In this document: piece by piece, positions 55,629-64,000 of the stretch
How positions within the stretch are numbered: the first letter of the stretch is position 1
How the letters are laid out: each line of letters begins with the position of its first letter
Source: CAWCWN01 sp963799245
GTDB lineage: Bacteria; Chloroflexota; Ktedonobacteria; Ktedonobacterales; Ktedonobacteraceae
Assembly: GCA_963799245.1 (NCBI GenBank)
Contig: CAWCWN010000004.1
Coordinates: 186,001-250,000 of the forward strand
DNA length: 64,000 nucleotides
Direction: 5' to 3'
Notes under the pieces: model-generated
Told to the model about the DNA's origin: nothing
Databases searched by the model: none
Seen by the model: only the letters and a program-made list of their open reading frames with translations
Translations under genes and position numbers: made by a program

Positions 55629-55790
55629 TCATGATTGGTAATACACCTGTATGGGTGTTTGATAACCGAGAGCCTGATGCAAGCGATCCTGATTATAGAA
55701 CTGAAAATACTCTTTCAGCCCTCTTTCTGCATCCGATACTGACTGATAATCTTTGAGATACACCTCCTCATACTTGACACTTCTCCAGAG
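55629..55790 (-). pseudogene. IS3 OrfB, 3' exon
   Basis: LWRSVKYEEVYLKDYQSVSD, then FQFYNQDRLHQALGYQTP and a stop. This is the C-terminal end of an IS3 DDE transposase and follows directly after VER at 61432 once the intron is removed. Confidence 0.85.
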
Positions 55791-55958
55791 GTAGAGTAGG
55801 CGGCTAGCGAGGTATCTCTCGATCCTTTTCTATCCGCCCCTCCCCAAACAGTGCTTGCACGTTTCCGCGCACACTGCTTTCCAGAAAGCAGTACCCTTTT
55901 TGAGGGTGGGATAGGGAGCGGTTGCCCTCTGATGAGGGACACCCGTCACCCTTCCCCC

Positions 55959-55992
55959 GAACCGGACTTACATTTTTCAATGTATCCGGCTC
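55959..55992 (-). ncRNA. group II intron domain V
   Basis: 34 bases forming the conserved catalytic hairpin: 5' GAGCCGGATACATT, a GAAA-type turn, ATGTAAGTCCGGTTC 3'. The AGC triad is at the 5' side. A domain-VI-like hairpin (CGGGTGTCCCTC / GAGGGCAACCG) follows. The distance to the intron end, ~168 bases, is unusually long. Confidence 0.85.
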
Positions 55993-57354
55993 TCCCTTTG
56001 TCTGTTCTTGAAGTAGCTCACGTCAGGGAGTTTTCCGGCATGGAGCAGGTGATGACAGGGTAAACAGAGTACCAGCGTTTTCCTGTTGCGCGCAGCCATC
56101 ACTTGTTGCCAGAGCTGTTTGCCTTGTACGACATCCTTCATTTTCCGAATGTGGTGAACCTCAAAAGGACCGCTTCCTGTTCCGCAGTATTCGCATCGTT
56201 CGGCGTTCAGGCGTCGTATCAGCTCTGATCGACTCAGCGTCCAGATGAGGACATTTGGTTGAATATCCACTTGGGCGTCCCTGATTGGCGGAGGTTTGAG
56301 GTCCTTGAGACGAAAGACACGGATGACACGTGTTTTCTTCTCACCCTTGACGATGAGAGCATATCCATCGTCTGTCTTGAGACGTTTCGCTGTTTTGCTT
56401 ACGCTGCTCTTGTGCTTGTTCGCGAGCGTCTTGAGCAGACTTCCCCAACACAGGTAGGCCAACTTGTTCATCTCTCGTTTTGCGTTGAGCGCTAGAGCGT
56501 AGTAATTTGCGAATCCTCTCCGCGTTGTAGGCAACAATGATCTCGGCGTCGCTGAGATTGATTCGCTCCGGCCTGGATTGCGTCCTCATGGTATGGTAGT
56601 TCCCGTATCTTTTCGCGATGCAATATTTTTGCAGCTTTTCGGGAGGGATCTGGAGTTGAAGGCGTTCAGATACCGCTTGGGCACTCGTGTGACGATTGCC
56701 TCGTTTCACTCTCACTACCCGATTTCCTGTGTACGTCTTGATCCGGTATCCCAAAAACATGACTCCCTCTTTACTGTGGCAGATGTGGGATTTTTCCTTC
56801 GAAACAGTCAATTTGAGTGTTTCTTCGACGTATCCCTTGATGGCCTGTTTCACTGCCTCTGCATCCGCCTTTGATCCGATGATTCCAACGGCGAAATCAT
56901 CGGCGTAACGGCAGTAATAGAGCCGCTTGTACTCAGTATCGAATGGGTCACAGCTAGGGAACTTCTGTCGCTGCTGCTTCACTTGTTGGATGCTCCGTTT
57001 GATGCCCTGAAGTTTCTCTGTGTTTTCCTCCTTTCCCTTCAGGGTGTCATATTTTCTTCTGAGACGCCTGATCTTGTTTGAGTAGCTGATGTAGACATTG
57101 TTCCCTTGTCGTCTCTTTCCTACGTCAAATTGTGCTTGTAGCTCTTTCATGTAGAGATCGAGTTCGTGGAGCACCACATTTGCAAGGATCGGAGCACAGA
57201 TTGAGCCTTGAGGGACACCGCTAAAGGTCGTGTGATACGTCCAGTCCTCCAAATAACCAGCGTTGAGCATGGCTTTGATGAGGCGTATGAAGCGTCTGTC
57301 CTCAATTTTCTTTTCCAGTAGCTCCATGAGCACGTCGTGAGGAATCGTGTCAAA
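55977..57354 (-). pseudogene. ltrA: group II intron reverse transcriptase, 3' part (RT5-7, X, HNH)
   Basis: Continues the RT from the far side of the nested element: FDTIPHDVLMELLEKK, GVPQGSICAPILANVVLHEL, the catalytic YCRYADDFAVG, then domain X (GFANYYALALNAKREMNKL) and an HNH nuclease (CEYCGTGSGPFEVHHIRKM, CLPCHHLLH). A second lesion lies near 56510-56535: IRKLLRSS should read IRGFANYY, best explained by loss of one copy of an 8-base AGGATTCG repeat. So the protein is broken both by insertion and by deletion. The 3' end of the frame overlaps domain V. Confidence 0.85.
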
Positions 57355-57416
57355 CGACCTATCAACTCAATACCCCCTTCGATAACCCAGATGAAACGAG
57401 CACTGCCGAAATCGAG

Positions 57417-57737
57417 GTGATCGATCCCAGACACCCGCTCTTCGGACGCCGCTTTCTCCTGGTTTCCACCACGTCTTCTCCTCACGGCCCTGGACACGCC
57501 TTTGTGGCCTACCGTGAGGGGATGCTCTTGTGCATTCCCCTGGCCTGCACTACACTGGCCCCATCTCGGTCACCGGTGTGCACCAAACTTACCTTTGATG
57601 CCGTCAAGGAGCTACTGAGCGTGGCCGAGGATTGTGAGGCCCTATGTCTATGTCTCCCGCCGAGCTCTGGCAGCGCTTGCCCCCCGCCCTGCAACAGCGC
57701 ATCCTCGACGAGCTCTTCTCGATCCTGCAGGAGGTAA
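57417..57737 (+). CDS. DUF5372-like accessory protein of the element
   Basis: VIDPRHPLFGRRFLLVSTTS and AFVAYREGMLLCIPLACTTL resemble small DUF5372-type proteins found in front of recombinases in this class of element. From GTG 57417 it has 106 residues; in-frame codons upstream are open to the element border but lack an ATG. The C-terminal third is Cys/Ser-rich (CLPPSSGSACPPP) and overlaps the next frame. Likely an accessory to insertion; role unknown. Confidence 0.55.
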   Translation: MIDPRHPLFGRRFLLVSTTSSPHGPGHAFVAYREGMLLCIPLACTTLAPSRSPVCTKLTFDAVKELLSVAEDCEALCLCLPPSSGSACPPPCNSASSTSSSRSCRR

Positions 57738-57907
57738 TTAATGAGCACATCCGAGTTGATCACATCGCTGCACCGGCAGCGCAAAGCCGTCATCTACATT
57801 CGCCAGTCGACGCCCCACCAGGTGCTGACCAATCAGGAGAGCACGCGCCTGCAGTACGCCTTGCAGCAACGGGCCCAGAGTCTGGGCTGGCGCGCGCAGG
57901 ATATTGA
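57644..57907 (+). CDS. small accessory protein of the element
   Basis: MSMSPAELWQRLPPALQQRI then LDELFSILQEVINEHIRVDH forms a helical N-terminus of a kind often seen between DUF5372 and recombinase genes. The last two thirds overlap the recombinase start in another frame, so only the first ~40 residues look selected. 87 residues as read. Confidence 0.5.
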   Translation: MSMSPAELWQRLPPALQQRILDELFSILQEVINEHIRVDHIAAPAAQSRHLHSPVDAPPGADQSGEHAPAVRLAATGPESGLARAGY

Positions 57908-59789
57908 GATCATCGACGCCGATTTGGGGCTGACCGCCGCCTGGGCACGCCATCGCAATGGCTTTCAGGATCTGGTGACCAAAGTGACGCTGGGGCAGGT
58001 GGGCATCATCCTCTCCTCCGAGGTCACCCGCCTGTCGCGCAACTGCTCCGATTGGTATCCCCTGCTCGATGTCTGTGGCTATCGCGGCTGCCTCATCGCC
58101 GACCAGGATGGCATCTACGATCCTGGCTCGACGAACGGGCGATTGCTGCTGGGGTTGAAAGGCCAACTCTCGGAACTGGAACTGCATACGATTCGTGCCC
58201 GCATGACCGCTGGGCTCCTCAACAAAGCGCAGCGAGGGGAATTGGCCTTACCCCTGCCTATCGGCCTGGTCCGCGATGCGGCGGAGCGCGTACACAAGGA
58301 CCCTCATCGTGAGGTCCAGGATCGCATTGCCCTCGTCTTCTCGACGTTCCTGCGCCTGCGCTCGGCGAGCAAAGTGCTCCAGTTTTTCATGCGAGAGCAG
58401 TTGAGCCTTCCTCGGCGCGACCGCTTTGGCGATCTCGCCTGGAAGCGCCCGACGATCTCGGCCATCTTGCAGATCCTCAAGAATCCCGCCTACGCCGGCG
58501 CCTTCGTCTACGGACGCACCCGCACCGTTCACCCTGATCCGACCTCTCCACGCGCCAAGCAGATCCATCTGCCTGTGGCGGAATGGAAAATCCGGGTCAA
58601 TGATGTCTATCCAGCCTACATTCACTGGGAAACCTTTGAGCAGATCCAGGCGATGTTGCTGGATAATTATGCGGAGTACGACCGCAACAAGACGCGCGGG
58701 GTGCCGCGGCCGGGCGCAGCCCTCTTGCATGGCATCGTCTGTTGTGGGGAGTGTGGGCACAAGATGGTGGTGCAGTACAAAGGGGGCACGCGCTATCTGT
58801 GCAACTTCTTGCGCCAGCAATATCACGTGCCGGTGTGCCAGAATATCTCAGCTGATGCCGTCGATCGACAGATCGTCGAGGCCTTCTTTCAGGCCCTCTC
58901 GCCGGTCGAGCTCGATGTGTATGCCCGGGCGGTTGCGGCTGAGCAGGCGAGCGATGAGCAGGTAGCCCACGCCCACCAGCAACACCTGCAGCGTCTGCAC
59001 TACGAGGTAGCGCTGACCCAGCGCCAGTTTCTGCGTGTCGATCCTGACAATCGCCTGGTGGCCGCCGAGTTGGAACGACGCTGGGAGACGGCACTGGCTG
59101 AGCTGAAGCAAGCAGAGGAGGCCCAAGCGTCTCATTCCAGACCCTCACCTTCCCTGCTGGCACTCAGCGACGACCTGCAAACGGCCTTTCAAGCCGTCGG
59201 GCAGCATCTGCCCATGCTCTGGCAGCAGGAAGTCATCTCTCAGCGGCACAAGAAGGCGCTTTTGCGCTCGCTCATCGAGGCGGTGGTCATGCAGCGTCCC
59301 AGCCCGGAGTTCGTGCAGGCGCGCATCGTCTGGCGCGGCGGCGAGACGACGACGCTGATGATCCCGGTTGCGGTGGGCTCGCTGAAAGATCTGGCAGGAG
59401 CACAGGCGATGGAGCAGATCATTCTGCAGAGGAGTGCGCAAGGAGCCACCGATGAGCTCCTTGCCCAGGAACTCACGGCGCAGGGCTACCGCTCGCCGAT
59501 GCATCCGTACGTCTTGCCCAGTACCGTTCAAATCATTCGCCTCAGACATCGACAGTTTCTCGTGCGTCACCAATCCCATCCACGCCGCGTGGCAGGCGCA
59601 CTCACACTCACGCAACTGGCCAGAGAACTTGACATTGCTCCGCACTGGATATATGATCGGATCAACAACGGCAGCATTCTGATCAGGAAGGACGCCAAGA
59701 CCCGCTTGTATCTGTTTCCCGATGATCCTGCCACCCTGGAGCAGTTCAAACAGCTTCTGGCAGGTGCGGTCAAGACGATTCGTTTTTGA
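57741..59789 (+). CDS. large serine recombinase
   Basis: 682 residues. Resolvase-type catalytic domain with nucleophile S23 (KAVIYIRQSTPHQV) and the Arg motif VTRLSRNCSDWYPLLD. Recombinase domain follows (AGLLNKAQRGELALPLPIG; ILKNPAYAGAFVYGR), then a zinc-ribbon with CCGECGHKMV and LCNFLRQQYHVPVCQ, and a coiled region. The C-terminal HTH (LTQLARELDIAPHWIYDRIN) is an extra not found in most phage integrases. GGAGG precedes ATG 57741. Intact and GC-richer than the intron around it. It should catalyse both insertion and loss of its own element. Confidence 0.9.
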   Translation: MSTSELITSLHRQRKAVIYIRQSTPHQVLTNQESTRLQYALQQRAQSLGWRAQDIEIIDADLGLTAAWARHRNGFQDLVTKVTLGQVGIILSSEVTRLSRNCSDWYPLLDVCGYRGCLIADQDGIYDPGSTNGRLLLGLKGQLSELELHTIRARMTAGLLNKAQRGELALPLPIGLVRDAAERVHKDPHREVQDRIALVFSTFLRLRSASKVLQFFMREQLSLPRRDRFGDLAWKRPTISAILQILKNPAYAGAFVYGRTRTVHPDPTSPRAKQIHLPVAEWKIRVNDVYPAYIHWETFEQIQAMLLDNYAEYDRNKTRGVPRPGAALLHGIVCCGECGHKMVVQYKGGTRYLCNFLRQQYHVPVCQNISADAVDRQIVEAFFQALSPVELDVYARAVAAEQASDEQVAHAHQQHLQRLHYEVALTQRQFLRVDPDNRLVAAELERRWETALAELKQAEEAQASHSRPSPSLLALSDDLQTAFQAVGQHLPMLWQQEVISQRHKKALLRSLIEAVVMQRPSPEFVQARIVWRGGETTTLMIPVAVGSLKDLAGAQAMEQIILQRSAQGATDELLAQELTAQGYRSPMHPYVLPSTVQIIRLRHRQFLVRHQSHPRRVAGALTLTQLARELDIAPHWIYDRINNGSILIRKDAKTRLYLFPDDPATLEQFKQLLAGAVKTIRF

Positions 59790-59810
59790 GAGGAGTATCA
59801 AGATGCATGA

Positions 59811-60352
59811 TCAAAGTAGCTCTGGAGGTCCATATCTACCAACCATTTGATGGCAGTCCACTCTTGCTTGATCTGTTCGAGTGCGGTGTGAGGAGATCGT
59901 CCTGGTCGGAATCCATGAGAACTGTTCTCAAAAACAGGCTCATAGATGCGTTCCAGTATGCTTCTGACTACTTCCTGCACCAACTTGTCATCCCCAGAAG
60001 AGATGCCGAGAGGCCGCTTCTTGCCATTTGCTTTCAAAATGTAGGTTCGCCGTACTGGTTTGAAGTGATATGTTCCGTCTTTGAGTCGCTGGATGATAGA
60101 CATGACTCGCCTTTCGGAGAACCCGTCCAGGGTCGTGTTATCTACTCCTTTGGTGATTGAGCCATCATTGGAGGAGATGTTGGCATATGCCTCGTACCAC
60201 AAGATAGGATCTTCCATGAGACGGAAAAGACCGTTGATTGGTTTTCCCTGTTGTGAGATCGTTCCAAGTGCTTCTAATCGCCTAATGACTGTTGCGGTGA
60301 GCATCAGCACCACCTCGTTTTCGTTGATTATCGGCTTGGACAAGGCTGCCAC
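59811..60352 (-). pseudogene. ltrA: group II intron reverse transcriptase, 5' part (RT0-4)
   Basis: From GTG 60352: GVDNTTLDGFSERRVMSIIQ, VRRTYILKANGKKRPLGIS, FENSSHGFRPGRSPHTALEQ, and the first catalytic Asp in WLVDMDLQSYFD. It is then cut by the recombinase element, after which the frame meets a stop. With 55977-57354 it would make a ~650-residue maturase. Confidence 0.88.
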
Positions 60353-61431
60353 CCTTCCCCCCAGACAGATCAGGTTTCACAAGAATTACTCCTTGCTTAT
60401 CCTTCTGCCGGTATCACATGAGCCTCTTTGCTCTGCGATCTGCGGAATCCGTTACAGACCTACATCGGGTAATGTGGTGGCTCCGTGACCATGCAGGATT
60501 GCTCCTGTTTAGGTCATCCCGCATTTACAGCAAAGTGAGATGCAGCGTGCTCCAGGGTACCCTTTCGTCCCGTTGCTCTTCCGATGAAAGAGATGCTAGA
60601 AGGGTTGGATAGAAATGCAGCCAAAACATGCATCTCTACCTTCTAGACCAGTGTTTCAGTCATCTTTCGCTGGCGTCCGAACTAAGGCCATGAGGACTAG
60701 GTTTCAAGCAATTCTGCCTTACCCATACACGCTTTGCGCTAGCAGCTCACAGAGTCGATGACTTTCTGCTACGTTGCTTTTGACCCCAACATGCTACACT
60801 CCCCCCCTCCTTTCGGAATTCAAGCCTTTCGGCAGGGATAAGTTGGGTGCGCATGGGATATTCCAACAATCCCAGTATCATCGGATACACTCATTCTCTG
60901 CTGCCGATGCGGCGCACTCTGGCTCTCCGCATTTCGCGTACCTGCCCTCCAGAGCCCTGCCTCCCTGTTCCCCTTCCCCTTGTCTCAGGAATTACTCTGA
61001 GCATTTGAGTACTATGAGAACTCCGTTCCCGTGGGTCTCGCGACCGGTAGGGAATCCCGAAGTTCACGCATTCCCCTGGTCCACACGTAGGTCCGTCGTT
61101 CGGCGGTTCGCTCGGTCATTCCGAGTCCCCTGAGGAGAAGCATTGACGGTGACGAAAGACTTATCATCGTCATCCTCAGCGGAGGCAATAGCACCATGAC
61201 CCTCCGGTTGTTCACCTGCAACAAGTCGCCTGACGTTCGCCCAATCCAGGGCTGACCCTATGCGGCCTAGCTTGCACAGCCTCTTGGGAGAGGGTGCCTC
61301 CCGCACTGTGCGTTCAATCCATGCTACTGTCCCCTTTGGTTTTCACCTCCAGGTCAGGAAGTGCTTTATCCACCTTTGCTTCAGTGGAGTTGGACTTCTC
61401 CAACGAGGGGAATGAATGCGCATCGGCGCAC
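60353..61431 (-). ncRNA. group II intron domains I-IV (5' RNA region)
   Basis: About 1.08 kb of non-coding intron RNA between the 5' splice site (GTGCG at 61431-61427) and the maturase start in domain IV. It is rich in short complementary stretches, such as GTGACCGAGC-type stems. I did not fold it. A second GTGCGGGAGG at 61306 is an alternative 5' end, but only 61431 restores the IS3 frame. Confidence 0.6.
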
Positions 61432-62118
61432 TCTTTCGACGAAAATATTGTCCAATGCTCTCCCGCGGCCATCCCAACTGATGTGAACCCCAGCTGCTTG
61501 GAGGCGACCAGTAAAATCCATACTGGTAAACTGCGATCTCTGGTCGTTGTTAAAAATCTCCGGTCGCGTCTCCTCAAATGCCTGGTCGAGCGCTTCGAGA
61601 CAAAACGCTGTTTCCAACGTGATCGACGTTCGCCAGGCGAGCACATAGCGACTGAACCAGTCGATGATGGCGACCAGATACAGGAATCCTCTTTGCAGGC
61701 GGATGTAGGTAATATCGGTGCTCCAGACTTGATTCACGCGCTCAATGCTCAGTCCACGCAGCAAATACGGATAACGTGCGTTTTGCTCTCCTGGTTGACT
61801 CAACCGGGGTCCGGGATAGATCGCCATGAGACCCATCTGTCGGAGGAGCCGAGCAACCCGCTTGTGGTTCACGCGCGTGCGCCTTGAGTCCGCAGCCAGG
61901 CCGTCATCTTCTTGATCCCATAAAACGGCGTTCGCGTATATTGCTCGTCCAGCAGACGCATCAGCAGCAGAATTCTCCTCACTTTCTGGCAGTGGCTGGT
62001 AATAATAGCTGGAGCGTGCCAAGCCCACCAACTCGCACTGTCGTGTCAGGCTGATGGTAAGATGCTCTGGTTCAATCAGCGCCTTCTTCTCTTCCACCCT
62101 CCCGACTGACTTTTTTTT
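61432..62118 (-). pseudogene. IS3 OrfB transposase, 5' exon
   Basis: Catalytic DDE transposase without its end. LTISLTRQCELVGLARSSYY (HTH/linker), VWSTDITYIRLQRGFLYLVA (first Asp), FNNDQRSQFTSMDFTGRL (second Asp) and DGRGRALDNIFVER before the intron. The DDE glutamate should be the E in NIFVER. GRVEEKKALIEPEHL at the start joins to the OrfA frame across an A-run typical of IS3 programmed frameshifting. Interrupted at both ends. Confidence 0.85.
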
Positions 62119-63896
62119 CCGTGGGGGCAAAAGAGGAGTGGGAATCAACGTGGTAGAATGAAGGATTGTTTTCGGCCAAGCAGAGGCAAGGAGAAAGGCC
62201 ATGAAACGATCCCGAAGCTACCCAAATGTGGTCAAGCGCTGGTATCGGCCGGTCGAGCATAAGTGCTCGGACTGTCAGCGGACGTTGCGCGAGGTGAAAA
62301 CGTTGTCGAAGCGCACAGTGGTCACATTGGCAGGGGTGATCAAAGTGACCCATGCGGGCTATCGTTGTCCAGATGGAAAGTGCCCAGGACACCAGCGGAC
62401 GTACCGCAGCGTGGAGGCAGATGCTCTGGCGCTGCCGGGTTTTACCTATGGCCTGGATATTGTGCTGCTGGTAGGGCGGCTGCACCTGGGCAAACACCAG
62501 ACGGTCGATGAGGTGCATCAGGAACTGCTCGAGCGACTGGCCCCGCTTGGGGTAAGGATCTCGCGGCGAGAAATCCTGTACCTGTTCGAGGCGTCCAGCA
62601 CGCTGCTGCGGGCGAGCAGCGAGGCAAAAGACGATCTGGAGTGGCTCGGGCAGGCCAAGAAGAACGGGGGCATCATCGTCTCGGTGGATGGCATCCAGCC
62701 AGAGAAAGGCAACGAGACGGTCTACGTGGTGCGCGATGCGCTCACCGGGCGCGTGCTGGCCGCTGAGCAGGTGAGTTCGTCAGAGACAGAGGTGAGTGAT
62801 CCGCGCTCCTGGCCCCGGTGGTGGCGTTGGAGGTGAAGGTGCTGGGCACCATCACCGACGCACAGGAGAGCGAGTTGCAAGCGGTAGAAGACCTCTGGCC
62901 ACAGGTGCCACATCAGGTGTGCCAGTTCCACGCGCTGCGCGACGCGTCGAAATCGGCCTACGAGACGGACAAGCAGGTCAAAACAGCCATGCGCAAACGC
63001 CTGCAGCCCAAGGTACGCGCCCTACGCAAGCAGATCAAGAAGCGGCTGTCCACGGCCTCGCCCGACGAAGCGAAGCAACTCGCGGTGCTCGACGACTACG
63101 CCACGGGAGTGCTCACCGCGCTGAACACGGATGGGCTCCAGCCTTTCAAGTATGCGACGCTGGAAGCCAGCAAGATGTTGGATGAGATTGAAGCCAGCCT
63201 CGAGCAGCTGGAAAAAAAGGGGGGCCAGTGAGCCCGCTGTGTGCCCAGAAGCTGGCACGCCTCAAAACCATCGTCGCCGAGCGTACAGGCTGGGCAGACC
63301 AGCTGGCGCGGGTCAAAGGCCTGCACGGCTGGCTGCTGGAGGTCGAGCACATCCTCGACAAAAGCCTGGCAGCCGTCGGAGAAGGAGTGAGCAATGCCGC
63401 GGTGGGAAGCCGCCTGGATAGCTGACGTGAGCAGATGGCCAAGCACCTGAGCGATGGCAGCCTTTCCGATCAAGAGCAGCAATGTCTGAGCGAGTTCTTG
63501 CAGCTGCTCTCTCACCTGCGGCCATACCTGGTGCAGTGTTACGACCGGGAGGATTTCCCGCGCACCAATAATGAGATGGAACGTAGCATCCGAGGACTCA
63601 AGACGCGCTATCGCCGTATCAGCGGTCGCAAGAACTGGAACGCCTATCTCTTGCGCTACGGGCGCTCTGTGGTGTACTACGAGTGGTGGGAACAGGATGC
63701 AGCCAGGCACCAGCAACTCATTGAGCGGGCCTCAAAGCTCGATCGTGCTCGCTGGCGAGCGTTGCGTCGCGAGAGCACCGTTGTCCAGCATGAGCAACTC
63801 ACGCGCTTTCGCTTCCGTCACAAGCGTCAGGCTCTTCTCGCTTCCCTCGAGTCGCGCTGGGCTGCTGCTGCTCCCACTCCTCTTTTGCTCTGACGG
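62119..63896 (+). mobile_element. DDE element with 24-bp inverted repeats in IS3 A-tract
   Basis: 1778 bases. Ends are inverted repeats at 62119-62142 and 63873-63896 sharing GCAAAAGAGGAGTGGG plus an imperfect outer 8 bases (CCGTGGGG against CCGTCAGA). Runs of 8 and 7 T flank it, the probable target duplication. It lies in the slippery A-tract between IS3 OrfA and OrfB. Confidence 0.85.
62201..63893 (+). pseudogene. DDE transposase (IS66-like style), broken
   Basis: A zinc-ribbon start (HKCSDCQRTLREVK, GYRCPDGKCPGHQRTY), a DDE region (IIVSVDGIQPEKGNETVYVV as the first Asp) and a C-terminal NNEMERSIRGLKTRYRRISG with GRKNWNAYLLRYGRS. Three lesions: a shift near 62795-62805 before LLAPVVALEVKVLGT; a missing G in the G6 run at 63219-63224; and an in-frame TGA at 63423-63425. 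Corrected length ~560 residues. Family not certain; the RKNW signature recalls IS66, though no IS66 accessory genes are present. Confidence 0.75.
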
Positions 63897-64000
63897 TTTT
63901 TTTAACCAGTCCATTTCCATTTTCAACTGCCCAATCTCCTGATACAAAGATGCCACCAGCGCTTCATCTGTTCGCTCACGCCGTGCCCGTCCCCCTGAGA
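63897..64000 (-). pseudogene. IS3 OrfA C-terminal end, partial
   Basis: Minus strand reads LVASLYQEIGQLKMEMDWLK and K, the leucine-zipper-like end of IS3 OrfA. It is cut at the A-tract by the DDE element; the rest of OrfA is beyond the window. Confidence 0.8.

Larger units (their letters stand above)
57355..59810 (+). mobile_element. serine-recombinase element inserted in the intron RT
   Basis: 2456 bases between two copies of TCAAA (57350-57354 and 59811-59815). Deleting the element and one copy restores the RT reading ...DLQSYFDTIPHDV. It carries three plus-strand genes: a DUF5372-like protein, a small ORF and a large serine recombinase. No clear inverted repeats at the ends. Confidence 0.85.
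55791..61431 (-). other. group II intron inside IS3 OrfB (contains nested element)
   Basis: The minus strand opens with GTGCGCCGATGCGC at 61431 and ends ...CTACTCTAC at 55791. The flanking exon codons join perfectly as GTCGAAAGA + CTCTGGAGAAGTGTC, giving the IS3 motif VERLWRSV. Inside are a reverse transcriptase/maturase with HNH domain (split) and a domain V at 55959-55992. Without the nested 2.46-kb recombinase element the intron is ~3.2 kb. It sits in the same orientation as its host gene, as required for splicing. Confidence 0.85.
55583..64000 (-). mobile_element. IS3-family element, interrupted twice
   Basis: Minus-strand IS3. OrfA end at 63897-64000 (continues past the window), OrfB from 62118 down to 61432, then resuming at 55790-55629. 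The gaps are a DDE element (62119-63896) and a group II intron (55791-61431). Removing both gives a continuous IS3 frame. TGGACCCAAATAAGAG at 55583 is a likely terminal repeat. The original element would be ~1.2-1.5 kb. Confidence 0.8.

Noticed and set aside
61302..61306. Alternative 5' end of the group II intron (GTGCGGGAGG)
   Set aside because: Only the GTGCG at 61431 joins to the downstream exon to restore the IS3 transposase frame.
1..64000. CRISPR arrays, tRNA or rRNA genes, phage structural genes
   Set aside because: No regularly spaced repeats, no cloverleaf-like segments and no capsid/tail-type proteins were noticed. Only scanned by eye, so small RNAs could be missed.

Overview
The window looks like an accessory, exopolysaccharide-rich part of a large bacterial chromosome. 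The closest match I can infer is a filamentous Chloroflexota of the Ktedonobacteria type. The hints are long ATPase-TPR-LuxR regulators, an MshEN-like orphan domain, many mixed insertion sequences, group II introns, and moderate GC with one high-GC actinobacterial-looking island. This is inference from gene style; there is no rRNA or tRNA here to confirm it.

Layout. 1-2468: a high-GC minus-strand operon (SyrP/TauD-type dioxygenase, SbnB-like, SbnA-like) that looks like an L-2,3-diaminopropionate (Dap) cassette cut by the window edge. 2.5-5.9 kb: a LuxR response regulator, a small membrane protein, and decayed HTH, histidine-kinase and IS3 pieces. 5.96-8.94 kb: a large LuxR regulator. 9.1-28.9 kb: the main polysaccharide locus. 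It holds a sugar epimerase, deacetylases (two with an identical 838-bp core), a glycosidase, three GT4 transferases, a flippase-polymerase (Wzx-Wzy) fusion, a UDP-sugar dehydrogenase, a Wzz/BY-kinase, a methyltransferase, an ATP-grasp protein and a FemAB/GNAT protein. 28.9-34.9 kb: an NRPS-sbnA-sbnB-thioesterase operon that probably makes and activates Dap. 35.4-42.4 kb: an initiating sugar transferase, an IS607 element, an OmpR regulator, and WbpE-like and WbpB-like amino-sugar genes. 42.4-48.1 kb: PtsI, epoxide hydrolase, ferritin-like protein and phosphoesterase. 48.2-55.4 kb: a graveyard of degraded copies of the same gene types (DegT, Gfo/Idh, NRPS, thioesterases, LuxR regulator), plus an AT-rich flippase and a GT2. 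55.5-64 kb: nested mobile DNA. An IS3 element is split by a group II intron that itself carries a serine-recombinase element, and is split again by a DDE element with inverted repeats.

How the genes fit. WbpA-, WbpB- and WbpE-like enzymes would give a 2,3-diamino-uronic sugar nucleotide. The sugar transferase, GT4s, flippase/polymerase and Wzz-kinase would build, export and control a polymer that the deacetylases and glycosidase trim. Beside it, the NRPS operon makes a Dap-containing product of unknown structure. The NRPS has only the C-terminal lobe of a condensation domain, and its thioesterase has Cys in place of Ser.

Caution: at least six genes are broken by single-base length changes in homopolymers, which may be consensus errors rather than real mutations. 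Fragments of locus genes also occur grafted onto other genes, which is harder to explain by error.
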